From contig NZ_QJVC01000004.1 in NCBI RefSeq assembly GCF_003219795.1, forward strand, positions 124,001 through 188,000: DNA of 64,000 bases, written 5' to 3'. The translations under genes were made by a program, and so were the position numbers. This DNA is from Arthrobacter psychrolactophilus. Its GTDB lineage: Bacteria; Actinomycetota; Actinomycetes; Actinomycetales; Micrococcaceae. Below are positions 26,701 through 36,298 of this stretch, piece by piece. The notes under the pieces are model-generated. The model worked only from the letters and a program-made list of their open reading frames with translations, did not search any database and had not been told where the DNA came from. Every line of letters begins with the position of its first letter. Within the stretch, counting starts at the first letter, position 1.

Positions 26701-27783
26701 CTAACGGGTGGGAATCCCTGCGGCGAATTGCAAGCCCAGCCCTGGGCGTCCGGTGCCGGAAAGTCGGCTGTCGCGAATCGTGATCGGGGATGGTCCGGCC
26801 AAAATTCCCAGCTGTTCAAAGGAGGCGTCTTCCACATCCTCTACGGCGACAGGGTTAGCCAGTGTCAACGCAAGCTGTCCGGAAAGTTCCGGCAGCAGAT
26901 GCGGGGCAACGGCAATGCTGTTGGTGCGAGCCAGCTCCACGATGCGACGGAACGGGGTAATTCCACCAACACGCACGATGTTGGGCTGAATGACGTCCAC
27001 TGCTCCGGCATCGATAAAGTCCCGGAAACGCTGGATCGTATGCACGTTTTCACCCAGAGCAATGGGCACGGAAGAATGCTGGCGCAATCGCTTATAGGCC
27101 CACAGATCATCGGCCCGGATAGGTTCTTCCAACCAATGGAGGTTGAACTGTTCTAGGCGGGACAACGCCCGAATCGTCGTGGGTAGATCCCAGCGCTGAT
27201 TGGCATCGATCATCAAGGCACGGTCGGGCCCAATGACGCTTCGTACCGCAGCGACCCGATCCACATCCTCAGCGATATCAGGCTTTCCCACCTTGATCTT
27301 GACGGATGAATGCCCTGCGGCCACCCAACGTTCTGCCTGGGCGATGAGTTCTTCGAGGGAGTAGTGCAGGTTAACGCCGGAACCATAAACCTCTACAGAT
27401 TCACGGCGTTTACCCAAGAGTCCCGCCACCGAGGTGTTGGCATTCCGTGCCGCCAAATCCCACAGGGCAAGATCAATTCCAGCCATGGCGATCGTTGTCA
27501 GTCCTCCGCCCCCTGCCTCATGTAGCCGCAGCCACAGGGCATCCCATAAGGGCTCGGGATCGGCTGGCAGGCCGAGCGCGAAAGAGGCAATATCAAAGTC
27601 CAACAAGGCTTTGACAGCCTGCGGGCCAATGGTTGGCGTCCACGAAAAACCGTGGCCGATGCCGCCGTCGTCAGTCTCTACGGTGGTGGCAATGATGTGA
27701 TTTTCCGGCGCCTCCACACCCCAACTGCGGCGCAGTGGCACCGTCAGCAACCGGGTGTGGAACGCTGTGATCTTCGAGCTCAT
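26701..27783 (-). CDS. Mandelate racemase/muconate lactonizing enzyme family protein
   Basis: A 360-residue enolase-superfamily enzyme distinct from the one at 19318. It has VKIKVGKPD (catalytic Lys), LMIDANQRWD, WLEEPIRADD and ALGENVHT as metal-binding strands, and a His in VAPHLLPE. It is similar in layout to galactarolactone cycloisomerase and to sugar-acid dehydratases, and either activity would fit between uronate dehydrogenase and KdgD. I cannot choose from sequence alone. It sits 36 bp upstream of the semialdehyde dehydrogenase gene in the same operon. Confidence 0.85.
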   Translation of the reverse strand: MSSKITAFHTRLLTVPLRRSWGVEAPENHIIATTVETDDGGIGHGFSWTPTIGPQAVKALLDFDIASFALGLPADPEPLWDALWLRLHEAGGGGLTTIAMAGIDLALWDLAARNANTSVAGLLGKRRESVEVYGSGVNLHYSLEELIAQAERWVAAGHSSVKIKVGKPDIAEDVDRVAAVRSVIGPDRALMIDANQRWDLPTTIRALSRLEQFNLHWLEEPIRADDLWAYKRLRQHSSVPIALGENVHTIQRFRDFIDAGAVDVIQPNIVRVGGITPFRRIVELARTNSIAVAPHLLPELSGQLALTLANPVAVEDVEDASFEQLGILAGPSPITIRDSRLSGTGRPGLGLQFAAGIPTR

Positions 27784-27795
27784 GCGCCTTCTGCC

Positions 27796-28719
27796 TTAAG
27801 CGTTTGCCAGCGCATGGCTAGCAGCGAGTTCGTGACCGGCGGCCAGGATGGCAGCCAAACGAGCTTCCTGATCGGCGGTGGGATTCACCAGCGGAGGCCG
27901 GACCGGGCCGACCGGCAAGCCAGCCTGGCGTAGGCCGGCCTTGATGAGTGAAACACCGAAGCCGGGGGTCTCGTCGCGCAATCGGACCAGCGGAGCGTAG
28001 AAGCCTGCGATGAGTTCTTCGCGGGCGGCCTCATTGCCATCCATGTAGGCGCGGTAGTAAGCCGTGGCGATCTCTGGCGCCATGGCAAAGGCGGCCGATG
28101 AGTACAGCGGCATGCCGAGACCACGGTAAGCGCCCTGGGTCAGTTCGGCGGTCAGGAGACCATTGAAGAATTGGAAGTCCTCGCGGCCTGTTGCTCGAAC
28201 GGCGGAGACGATTTCCTGGGCCAGACCCACATCACCAATACCGTCCTTGAATCCGATAACTTTCGGGTTGGCAGCCAGCTGCACCATGGCTGCCGCCGTG
28301 AATTTGGCGTTGGCACGGTGGTAAACAATGACAGGAAGTGTGGTTTCGGCGGCAACGGCTTCAATGTAAGCCACCAGCCCGGCCACGGGGGCGCCCACCA
28401 AGTACGGCGGCAAGACCAAAAGCGCATCTGCACCGGCAGCTTGAGCTGCGCGGGCTGCATCGAGAGCATGTCCCAACGGTCCACCGGCGCCGGCGATCAC
28501 CGGAACGGCACCGTTCACAACCTGGACGGTGGCTTGGACGACGGTGGCGATTTCCGTCAGGCTCAGCGCATGGAATTCGCCCGTTCCGCAGGCTGGGAAG
28601 ATGCCGCCGGGCTTGAAGGAAAGACGTGAGGCGACATGCTCCTTGAGGAGCACAACATCTACCTGTCCGGCTTCATTGAATGGGGTGACGGGGAAGAAAA
28701 GAACGCCTTCGAAATTCAA
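27796..28719 (-). CDS. kdgD: 5-dehydro-4-deoxyglucarate dehydratase
   Basis: A 307-residue dihydrodipicolinate-synthase-family aldolase-fold enzyme that dehydrates and decarboxylates 5-keto-4-deoxyglucarate to 2-oxoglutarate semialdehyde. Family marks are FFPVTPF near the N-terminus, IFPACGTGEFHAL, IVYHRANA and the Schiff-base Lys in VIGFKDGIGD. The start is TTG with AGGAG six bases upstream; no ATG is available. It links the dehydratase step to the dehydrogenase at 25207. Confidence 0.92.
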   Translation of the reverse strand: MNFEGVLFFPVTPFNEAGQVDVVLLKEHVASRLSFKPGGIFPACGTGEFHALSLTEIATVVQATVQVVNGAVPVIAGAGGPLGHALDAARAAQAAGADALLVLPPYLVGAPVAGLVAYIEAVAAETTLPVIVYHRANAKFTAAAMVQLAANPKVIGFKDGIGDVGLAQEIVSAVRATGREDFQFFNGLLTAELTQGAYRGLGMPLYSSAAFAMAPEIATAYYRAYMDGNEAAREELIAGFYAPLVRLRDETPGFGVSLIKAGLRQAGLPVGPVRPPLVNPTADQEARLAAILAAGHELAASHALANA

Positions 28720-28727
28720 TGGATCTC

Positions 28728-29663
28728 CTAGAGTGCGGCCGCGGACCTCAGGCCCGCGGTATTGGTGTCGGTAAGTTCTGTGCGCCAGCTTCGCTGCGGC
28801 GTCCAGCCCAAGATTTCTTGCGCCTTGGCGATGGAAAATGCGGGGCTCGTGCCGGTCAATCCGGCCGCCAGCGCCTCACTGCCGGGCAAGAAGTCCGGCA
28901 TGAGCTTGTCGAGAGGTTCAATGGCGAGCGCATCTGCTGCGCCAACAAAGAAGACCTGGGCGTTTTCGATGCTGTCCATCTTTTCCAGGAGGACGGCTAA
29001 GAAGTCGGCGACGTCACGAGCATCCACATAGTTAAACAGTGCGGGTGCGGAAAGTGCCGGATCTGCCAGACGTTCCGCGAGAGTGTGTCCCTGCTGGGTG
29101 GGGGCACCTTCCCACTCCTCCGGGGAAATCACATAGCAAGGACGGAAGGCGGCATAGCGCGTGGCTTCCCCCGAAGCAGCGGCGAACATACGCATGACTT
29201 GTTCGGCCACCAGCTTGGACAAGGCATAAGCGTTCCATGGCTTTGGGGTGGTTTTTTCATCCAAAGGGAAGCTGTCCGGCAGCCACCCGGAAGGGTTGCC
29301 GTAGCCCAGCACGGTCGGGCTAGAGGCAGTCACAACCCGACGGACGCCGTTGCTCGTGGCCGCCTGGAAAACGTTGTAGGCCAACATCGTGTTGGTTTTC
29401 AGGATGACGTCTTCGGGTGCGCTGAAAGGAACAGCAATCGCGGCAAGGTGGATCACAGCATCAGGCAAGTGCCGTGCCATTACTTTGTTAACGGCTTCTG
29501 CGTCGAGGAGGTCAACCGATTCCTGGGTCACACCTGCCAATGCGGGATCTGCAGGCAGGCTATCGCGGTCCAAAGAAATCACGGTGTGACCGGCCGCGGC
29601 GAATCCGGCGACAACGCTTCGACCCAGCCTTCCGGACCCTCCGGTGATAAGTACGGTGGTCAT
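28728..29663 (-). CDS. NAD-dependent epimerase/dehydratase family protein (candidate uronate dehydrogenase)
   Basis: A 311-residue extended-SDR protein: VLITGGSGRLGRSV binds the dinucleotide, SSPTVLGYG and YALSK give the catalytic Ser and Tyr-Lys. The usual bacterial uronate dehydrogenase is about 265 residues; this is longer and its sequence is not an obvious match. However, the operon lacks any other first-step enzyme for oxidising galacturonate to the aldarolactone, so uronate dehydrogenase is a fair guess. It lies two bases downstream of the Gfo/Idh gene, hence coupled to it. Confidence 0.75.
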   Translation of the reverse strand: MTTVLITGGSGRLGRSVVAGFAAAGHTVISLDRDSLPADPALAGVTQESVDLLDAEAVNKVMARHLPDAVIHLAAIAVPFSAPEDVILKTNTMLAYNVFQAATSNGVRRVVTASSPTVLGYGNPSGWLPDSFPLDEKTTPKPWNAYALSKLVAEQVMRMFAAASGEATRYAAFRPCYVISPEEWEGAPTQQGHTLAERLADPALSAPALFNYVDARDVADFLAVLLEKMDSIENAQVFFVGAADALAIEPLDKLMPDFLPGSEALAAGLTGTSPAFSIAKAQEILGWTPQRSWRTELTDTNTAGLRSAAAL

Positions 29664-29665
29664 CT

Positions 29666-31105
29666 CTAGCCCTGAACCTTTCCCGATACCTTGGCAAGGT
29701 CGGCGCCTAGCCCCAGTTCTGGAATTCGGATCGCATTTCCGGTCAACAACGATGCATTTCCGGCGATGCCCACTGCAACAGAACGCAGCCCGTCAAGGTA
29801 ACCGGAGGGACGGCCCAGGGGGTCTTCTCCGGGACCATTGAAGAGGTCTGCCAGCAGCAGCGTGTCGCCACCGCCGTGCCCGCCTTCGCCATTGACAATA
29901 GGTACCTCATACGCGGATCCCCAGTGACGCTGAACAATGAGGCGTTCACCGTTGCGGCGCACGGCGTCATCTTCCTCGATAGGGGTCGCACTGGGATCCA
30001 CAACGTTTTTCTTGTCGGTGCTGTCATGGACAGCGGCCCGCTCTACGACCTCAAGTTCTGCTCGACCTTCGGTGCCGTTGACGCTCACTCGGTAGCCTTC
30101 CCAGGGGCTATGGGCGTTGAGGGAATAACTCAAGGTGGGGCCGCCGTCGTAATCCACCGTCAGGGCCAGGTTGTCCTCGATGGTGATGCCATCGGTGAAG
30201 ACGTCTTGGTCGCGAAGATACCCGTCGAACTTTTCGTTTTCAAGGTAGAGCGCAGCCAGTTTGCTGTCCTCACGAAGGTCCAAGGCAAACGGATCCTGCG
30301 CGGCACCGTCGATGGTGCCTCGAGCCGGACGCTCGCCCAAACCACGAGCGGTAGCGTTGTCCGAACCATAGAAGCGCAAGCCACCTGAGGCATAAACACG
30401 CGCGGGGACATCGTCGATCCACCAGTTGACCAGGTCAAAATGGTGGGATGCCTTGTGGATGAGCAAGCCACCAGAATTCTTCTTTTCACGGTGCCAGCGG
30501 CGGAAATAGTCAGCTCCGTGAACGGTATCCAGCATCCAGCTGAAGTCGATGCTGGTGACCTTGCCAATCACACCACTCTGAATGAGTTCTTTAAGTGTGC
30601 TGTTACGCGGCGAGTACCGGTAATTGAAGGTGACAACCACATTCTTGCCGGTTTCCTCGATGGCTGCGGTGATCCGGCGGCAACCGTCAACATCAATCGT
30701 GAGCGGCTTCTCCACGACAACATCGGCGCCGGCACGCAGTGATTCAACAATGTAATCCGCGTGAGTGTAGTCCGGAGTGGTAACAATGACTCGGTCTATC
30801 GAGTTTGCCTTGATGAAAGCCGTCAGCTCGTTCGGATCGAAGGCTTCAGGCAGAATCTGAGACGATTTGTCCTGTTCCGAGGAGTCGCTCTCAGCACTCA
30901 GCCTGGCCGCAAGATCCGTGTAATAGGCAGTACGGCCCGGGTTCAGATCCCCGATGGCCACCAGTTCGGCCGTATCGGCATGGGCTCCCATGATGGCCTG
31001 AATGTACATCTCGGCCCTGGATCCTGCCCCGACCAGCGCTATGCGAGCTTTCTTCTTCGATAACACTTCTGCTGCCCTCTCGGCGGACGACACTACGGTA
31101 CTCAT
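29666..31105 (-). CDS. Gfo/Idh/MocA family oxidoreductase
   Basis: A 479-residue NAD(P)-dependent oxidoreductase, longer than the usual 330-390. The Rossmann loop is ALVGAGSRAEMY, the EKP motif is VVEKPLTID, and the catalytic-site His region is HKASHHFDLVNWW. It is the first gene of the uronate operon and likely acts on a uronic acid derivative or on the unsaturated uronide from lyase cleavage. The exact reaction is not readable. Its promoter shares an operator with the divergent LacI gene. Confidence 0.85.
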   Translation of the reverse strand: MSTVVSSAERAAEVLSKKKARIALVGAGSRAEMYIQAIMGAHADTAELVAIGDLNPGRTAYYTDLAARLSAESDSSEQDKSSQILPEAFDPNELTAFIKANSIDRVIVTTPDYTHADYIVESLRAGADVVVEKPLTIDVDGCRRITAAIEETGKNVVVTFNYRYSPRNSTLKELIQSGVIGKVTSIDFSWMLDTVHGADYFRRWHREKKNSGGLLIHKASHHFDLVNWWIDDVPARVYASGGLRFYGSDNATARGLGERPARGTIDGAAQDPFALDLREDSKLAALYLENEKFDGYLRDQDVFTDGITIEDNLALTVDYDGGPTLSYSLNAHSPWEGYRVSVNGTEGRAELEVVERAAVHDSTDKKNVVDPSATPIEEDDAVRRNGERLIVQRHWGSAYEVPIVNGEGGHGGGDTLLLADLFNGPGEDPLGRPSGYLDGLRSVAVGIAGNASLLTGNAIRIPELGLGADLAKVSGKVQG

Positions 31106-31201
31106 GAGCTTGGATGACCTTTCACAACGTTGTACGGTTACCTGCCCGCCCCACCCGTGGGTAGTTCCTTTTGGGTAGTTGAGACTCTTGAAGTAAATTT
31201 A

Positions 31202-31231
31202 TTGAGAAAGCGTTTTCTCAATCTGTTATAT
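31202..31231. promoter_or_regulatory. Shared operator and divergent promoters of the uronate operon and its LacI gene
   Basis: The palindrome GAGAAAGCGTTTTCTC (31204-31219) overlaps a rightward -35 box TTGAGA (31202-31207) whose -10 is TTATAT (31226-31231, 18-base spacer). The symmetric TTGAGA on the other strand (31216-31221) serves the leftward operon. The LacI protein bound here would shut both off. Confidence 0.75.
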
Positions 31232-31321
31232 GCTTTCTATCAACACACTGGGCACCACGTCAAGGCGCATTCGATTTACGACATCGCCATACTGGCTGGC
31301 GCCCCAAACTGAGGAAGAACC

Positions 31322-32356
31322 ATGGCTAAGCGAGCCCCAAGCAACCGAATCGGCATCTCTGACGTCGCCGCGAAAGCAGGCGTCTCCTTGGCGACTGTCT
31401 CTCGTGTCATGAACGGGAACCAGAGCGTTGACCCAAAAATCGCTGCTCGAGTGCAATCGGCTGCCGCAGAGCTGAAGTACCAACCCAACCCCATCGGTCG
31501 AAATCTGGCCCGAGGGAAGACAGAAACCATTGGAGTAGTTGTTCCCGATCTAGGGAATCCGACGTTTCAAACGGTGTTGCGCGGAGTGAGCCGGGCAGCG
31601 GCCCAAGACGGTTACCGCGTCCTCATCGCAGACTCTTCGGAGGTTTCCAGCGAGGAAGCCATCCTGGCGGGCGAAGCACGCCGGCGCTGCGACGGCGTGG
31701 TGCTGTGTGCGCCACGTATGAGTGCGGCCGAGCTGGAAGAACTGGCTCCGAGTTTGCAACCCATGGTTCTGGTCAACCGCACAACGAACGTTCCCAACAG
31801 CCCGAGTGTCATGATCGATTACGGCAAGGGAATCCAAGACCTGGCGGGACATCTCGCAGACCTTGGGCACACAAGAATTGCTTACGTTGCCGGACCAGCC
31901 AGCAGCGCATCCAACGCCCTTCGCCTGGTGGGCTTGGAAAAATTTAGTCGAACTCACCCACACATCGAAGTGGTGCACTTACGCAACGGCTCGACATTCG
32001 AGGACGGTTACGAGTCTGCCAATGATGTACTTTCCAGCGGTGCGACCGGCATTCTTGCCTTCAATGATCTGACAGCCATGGGTCTTCTCAGCAGTCTCAA
32101 TGAGCGAGGCATTCGGGTTCCTGAGGATATCTCCGTGACTGGCTTCGATGACATTCCCTTTGCTCGTTACACCACACCGCCCCTCACTACCGCGGCAGCT
32201 CCCATCATGGAAGCTGGGGAACAAGCATGGGCACAGATGCGCGAGCTGCTCTTCGGGAATGCCATCACGGAAGCGGTACGCGTTTTTGAACCACACATAG
32301 TGGTGCGAGGAAGCACCGGCGTCCCACACGGAAAGGACTCCACGGCGGAGAGCTAA
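31322..32356 (+). CDS. LacI family regulator of uronate catabolism
   Basis: A 344-residue LacI/GalR repressor. The N-terminal HTH (about residues 10-30: GISDVAAKAGVSLATVSRVMN) and hinge are followed by a periplasmic-binding-like effector domain. It is divergent from the uronate operon, with operator A between. The same operator occurs before the galactarate-type gene (19283) and the binding protein (15933), so these are its likely targets. The effector is probably a uronate-pathway intermediate. ATG at 31322 has GAGGAAGAACC directly upstream. It ends in a terminator hairpin. Confidence 0.9.
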   Translation: MAKRAPSNRIGISDVAAKAGVSLATVSRVMNGNQSVDPKIAARVQSAAAELKYQPNPIGRNLARGKTETIGVVVPDLGNPTFQTVLRGVSRAAAQDGYRVLIADSSEVSSEEAILAGEARRRCDGVVLCAPRMSAAELEELAPSLQPMVLVNRTTNVPNSPSVMIDYGKGIQDLAGHLADLGHTRIAYVAGPASSASNALRLVGLEKFSRTHPHIEVVHLRNGSTFEDGYESANDVLSSGATGILAFNDLTAMGLLSSLNERGIRVPEDISVTGFDDIPFARYTTPPLTTAAAPIMEAGEQAWAQMRELLFGNAITEAVRVFEPHIVVRGSTGVPHGKDSTAES

Positions 32357-32367
32357 ACGCCGTGGAG
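32338..32367. terminator. Terminator between convergent genes
   Basis: A perfect 10-bp stem (CTCCACGGCG and complement, 32338-32347 with 32358-32367) overlaps the last codons of the LacI gene and faces the oxidase gene. Confidence 0.75.
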
Positions 32368-32374
32368 CCACAAC

Positions 32375-33634
32375 CTAGCGCAGCGGGTTGAAATGACGCA
32401 GGGTAGCTGGCGCTGTTTGGCCGGTCAGCCCTGCCGCCACCATCTTGCCTGTCAGTGGTCCAAGCGCGATCCCCCACATGCCGTGCCCGCCGGCAACATG
32501 CACTCTCGGAGAACGAGTCGCACCCACCAGCGGGAACCCATCAGCGGTGCAGGGTCTGGAACCAACCCATTCTTCGGACCGTTCATCCCAATTGATACCG
32601 GTGAACATGGGCGAGGCGGCCTCCACAATGGCCTTGATCCGTCGCGGATCCAAGGGCGCATCAGCATCTCGGAACTCCATCATTCCGGCGACCCTGAACC
32701 GATCCCCTAGCGGGGTGCAGGCGACACGTTGTGCCGGGAAGTAAATCGGCCGGGTGGGCATCGTTTCAGGCACCACAGTGAAGCTGTAACCTCGCCCCGC
32801 CTGCACCACTCGCTTGACGCCGAATTTACGCGCCAACGTCCCCAACCATGCACCCGTGGCGAGAACTACGGCGTCAGCCTTGATGAGGCGGCCCTCCGAA
32901 CCAATGACGTCTACGCCGGATCCCGTGTCCCGAACATCAAAAACCGTAAACGCACTAATGATGGTGGCGCCGCGAGCCACGACGGTATCCGCAAGGGAGT
33001 GCATGAAGGCTGGCGGGTTAATGAATCGCTGATTGCGGATTTCGATTCCCGCAGCCACGCCAACACCCAGCGCTGGTTCAAGCTCACGGATTTGATCTCC
33101 CGTAATCAGGTTGAAGTCCACCTGGCCGCCCGTTTCCCGAATGACGTGGAACTCCTTGACTAAGGCGTCACGGTCTTCCTTAGAAGCGAAACCCGCTAAG
33201 AACGGATCCGCTATGTGAGTTTCTTCGGCCACGGCTGGCGTTCCGGCCGCGATTTCATCAAAGGCATCAATCCCGGTCCGGCCCAGCTCAGCAAACACAC
33301 CCATGGCCGAACGCCATTTGGCGGACGTGCAATTGCGCGCGAACCCCACGAGGAATTTCAGAAGTGTCGGATCAGCAGATAACGGAATATACAGCGGCGA
33401 GGCCGGATTGATCATGGCCTTGAGGCCGTATCGCAGGACCGCCGGTTCGCTCAGCGGAAGTGTCAGGGCCGGGGTGAGCCAACCCGCATTCCCCCAAGAG
33501 GAACCCGAGGCAACCCCGCCGCGATCGACCACGGTGACCTTAACACCCTGCTCCTGCAAATACCACGCGGTAGATAATCCAATGATTCCCGCACCAACAA
33601 CAACCACATGCTCAGGCGCCTTTGCACTGACCAC
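32375..33634 (-). CDS. FAD-dependent oxidoreductase, D-amino acid dehydrogenase (DadA) type
   Basis: A 419-residue DAO-family flavoprotein: N-terminal dinucleotide loop VVVGAGIIGLSTAWYL, a middle substrate domain, and the C-terminal FAD motif HVAGGHGMWGIALGP. It resembles small-subunit D-amino acid dehydrogenases that feed electrons to the membrane. Start is GTG with AGGAG nine bases upstream. It has no obvious role in pectin use and may be an unrelated passenger between the uronate and rhamnose parts; substrate unknown. Confidence 0.85.
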   Translation of the reverse strand: MVSAKAPEHVVVVGAGIIGLSTAWYLQEQGVKVTVVDRGGVASGSSWGNAGWLTPALTLPLSEPAVLRYGLKAMINPASPLYIPLSADPTLLKFLVGFARNCTSAKWRSAMGVFAELGRTGIDAFDEIAAGTPAVAEETHIADPFLAGFASKEDRDALVKEFHVIRETGGQVDFNLITGDQIRELEPALGVGVAAGIEIRNQRFINPPAFMHSLADTVVARGATIISAFTVFDVRDTGSGVDVIGSEGRLIKADAVVLATGAWLGTLARKFGVKRVVQAGRGYSFTVVPETMPTRPIYFPAQRVACTPLGDRFRVAGMMEFRDADAPLDPRRIKAIVEAASPMFTGINWDERSEEWVGSRPCTADGFPLVGATRSPRVHVAGGHGMWGIALGPLTGKMVAAGLTGQTAPATLRHFNPLR

Positions 33635-33803
33635 GATTCACTCTCCTTTGAGCTTCATTCGACCCACGGAGGGCCCTTGCCCCAAGCTAACCACTTTTGT
33701 TCGATAGCCCCAATTCCTCCGCGGACAGTGAGCCCCCATCGTAGTAAGGAGCGATAAGCATCACCGAGCACATCCATCACGACACAATGTCCCTCAGCGA
33801 TTA

Positions 33804-33815
33804 TGAATCGATACA
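33804..33815. promoter_or_regulatory. Type-B LacI operator before GH35
   Basis: TGAATCGATACA lies 83 bp upstream of the GH35 start and fits site B. The remainder of 33635-33897 shows no gene and no site A. Confidence 0.65.
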
Positions 33816-33897
33816 ATTATCGGGGCTGTTCTTCTCGCGCTGCCCGAAGCGCCGGCCCTGATGGCCCATTATTCTCTCTTGCGACAGGACTATCTCC

Positions 33898-36225
33898 ATG
33901 TTCCACGCCACCATTCCCGCTGCGGAGCAAAACGACTCCCTCCCTCTGATGGGCGACGGGGAAATCACCGCCTCTAGCCAGCACCTCACCCGGAACGGCG
34001 CCCCATGGTTCCCGATCATGGGCGAGTATCATTTCAGCCGCCAAGATCCTGGGCAATGGCGCATCGGGTTGGAACGCATGAAACAGGGCGGCATCACGGC
34101 CGTCTCAAGCTATGTCTTTTGGCACCATCACGAAGAACAACAAGGCGCCTTCCAATGGAATGGAAAGCGAGATCTCCGCGCCTTCGTGACGCTGTGCGCC
34201 GAGCTTGGCCTCGATTCCGTGGTGCGCATCGGCCCCTGGGCTCATGGCGAGGCCCGCAATGGCGGATTCCCGGATTGGTTGCAGGCCCTCCCGCTTCACC
34301 ATCGCAGCGACGACCCACAGTATCTGGACTATGTGCGGGCTTTCTTTGGCGAGATAGCAACCCAGCTCCACGGTCTCTTCCACAGCGACGGTGGCCCCAT
34401 CGTGGCATTGCAGATTGAGAACGAACTCTACGATCAGCCGGGACACATCCTCACGCTCAAGAGAATGGCTCAATCCCTTGGCATGACGCCTCCCCTGTGG
34501 ACTGCCACGGCATGGGGCGGCGCCCAACTACCGGCCGGGGAGGTCTTGCCGCTTTACGGCGGATACCCCGAAGCATTTTGGGAAGATGCCCACCCCGGGT
34601 GGGCGCGCGGGAGCCGAAAACACTATTTCTTCAGTCATATTCGCGACGACCATTCCATCGGCGCGGATCTGCGCCCTCTTGCCAGCTCGACATCCGAGGC
34701 GGAGGAACTCGATGCACCCTTTGCCACCTGTGAACTGGGCGGCGGAATGCCGTCGGCCTACCATCGGCGTCCCATTATTCCGGCCGCGGATGTGTCGGCG
34801 CTGGCCCTAGCCAAGATCGGTAGCGGCTCCACGTGGCAGGGCTATTACATGTTCCACGGCGCTTCTCAGGGTCTAGGTGAGTTGTCTACTTTGCAAGAGT
34901 CCCAGGCCACGAACTACCCCAACGATCTTCCCGTCATGAGCTACGATTTCCAGGCCCCCTTGGGTGAGCACGGGCAGCTCCGTGAGTCCTATCATCGCCT
35001 GCGTGCTCAGCATCTGTTCCTTGCTGAGGTGGGCCCGGACCTCGCCCAGATGCCCATGACCTTGCCCGACGTGCTCCCTGCCGGACTCGACGATACTCAA
35101 TCCTTGCGCTGGTCAGTCCGCAGCAATGGCCGTTCCGGCTTCCTCTTCGTCAATAATCACCAGCCCGCAACGGACGCACTGCCGCCCAAACACGACGTCC
35201 AGTTCAGTCTTAGGATGTCCGACGGCGGGAATCTCACCGTCCCTCGGCAAGCGGTCACCGTGACTGCGGGAGCGCATTTCGTCTGGCCCTTCAACCTCCC
35301 CCTTGGCGAGAACGCAACACTCGTGCGCACCACGGCCCAGCTCCTCACCAGCCTGCCGGTTCCAGGAGGGCGTTGTTTTGTTTTTTCTCGAACTGACGGC
35401 ATTGCCGCGGAATTTGAGGTTTCTCTTCCCACGTCCGACGGCGACACTCACCAAATCCTGCCACTGAAGGTTCCCGCAGGCTACGGGGCGATTGAGCTGG
35501 AGGTGACGGCTGGCGTATCCATTTTGCTCGTCGACGCAGCGGATGCCCTGCGGCTGTGGACGGCCAGGTTCGACGGTGAGCCGCGGATCATCTTGGCCGA
35601 TTCCGTCGTGGAGAGCAGTGGTCTGCTCATGCTCGACATCTCAACTTCTCGTCAGGACGTTGCCATCTATCCTCCCGTCGAACAGCTGCGCATCACGTCC
35701 GGAACCCCTGAGATAGCCGTTGAAAAGTACGCACATCAGGGGCCACTGAGCGTGTTCTCTGTCGAGGTTCCGGAGTCACAACTGGCCACTTCTCTCAACG
35801 TGGCGCCGATCTCCGAGGCAGCCGGACCAGCGCCTCAGAGAATGGGTGGATCCCAGAATCGAGCCTCGGCCCCCGTGGATGCCGACTATGCACAGGCCGC
35901 TCAGTTGCACCTGAATTTCACCCCGGAGCAGCTCCCGCTCGGGATGCAAAACCTGTTGCGCATTTCATGGACGGGCGATGCCGCCAAGGCCCTTGTGGGC
36001 AAACAGCTCATCTCGGACAACTACTGGAACGGATTGTCATGGGACATCGATCTGACGCCGCACCGTGAAGAGTTGCTCCAACAGGGACTGACGTTGCAGG
36101 CGTTCCCCTTCGACCCCGACGCGCCCATCTACGTCGAGGAGACGATCCGACCGACCCAGCAGCTCCTGGAAATCACGGACGTCCGCATTCTCCACCAACG
36201 CTCCGTGCCACTGAGCGCTCAATAG
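33898..36225 (+). CDS. Beta-galactosidase, glycoside hydrolase family 35
   Basis: A 775-residue GH35 enzyme releasing terminal beta-galactose. The acid/base Glu is in GPIVALQIENELY (Glu176) and the likely nucleophile in FATCELGGGM. The N-terminal TIM barrel opens with FPIMGEYHFSRQ and is followed by GH35 beta-sandwich domains. No signal peptide is seen, so it acts on imported oligosaccharides, probably galactan side chains of rhamnogalacturonan I. It stands alone with a site-B operator upstream and a terminator downstream shared with the convergent rhamnose operon. Confidence 0.92.
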   Translation: MFHATIPAAEQNDSLPLMGDGEITASSQHLTRNGAPWFPIMGEYHFSRQDPGQWRIGLERMKQGGITAVSSYVFWHHHEEQQGAFQWNGKRDLRAFVTLCAELGLDSVVRIGPWAHGEARNGGFPDWLQALPLHHRSDDPQYLDYVRAFFGEIATQLHGLFHSDGGPIVALQIENELYDQPGHILTLKRMAQSLGMTPPLWTATAWGGAQLPAGEVLPLYGGYPEAFWEDAHPGWARGSRKHYFFSHIRDDHSIGADLRPLASSTSEAEELDAPFATCELGGGMPSAYHRRPIIPAADVSALALAKIGSGSTWQGYYMFHGASQGLGELSTLQESQATNYPNDLPVMSYDFQAPLGEHGQLRESYHRLRAQHLFLAEVGPDLAQMPMTLPDVLPAGLDDTQSLRWSVRSNGRSGFLFVNNHQPATDALPPKHDVQFSLRMSDGGNLTVPRQAVTVTAGAHFVWPFNLPLGENATLVRTTAQLLTSLPVPGGRCFVFSRTDGIAAEFEVSLPTSDGDTHQILPLKVPAGYGAIELEVTAGVSILLVDAADALRLWTARFDGEPRIILADSVVESSGLLMLDISTSRQDVAIYPPVEQLRITSGTPEIAVEKYAHQGPLSVFSVEVPESQLATSLNVAPISEAAGPAPQRMGGSQNRASAPVDADYAQAAQLHLNFTPEQLPLGMQNLLRISWTGDAAKALVGKQLISDNYWNGLSWDIDLTPHREELLQQGLTLQAFPFDPDAPIYVEETIRPTQQLLEITDVRILHQRSVPLSAQ

Positions 36226-36228
36226 AAA

Positions 36229-36282
36229 ATACCCCGCAGAGAGGGTCAAAATCACGATGATCTGGCCTTCTCTGCGGGGTAT
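36229..36282. terminator. Bidirectional terminator
   Basis: A perfect 14-bp stem (ATACCCCGCAGAGA and complement) lies between the convergent GH35 and rhaB genes. Confidence 0.88.
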
Positions 36283-36298
36283 GGGGTTATTGCATCGA

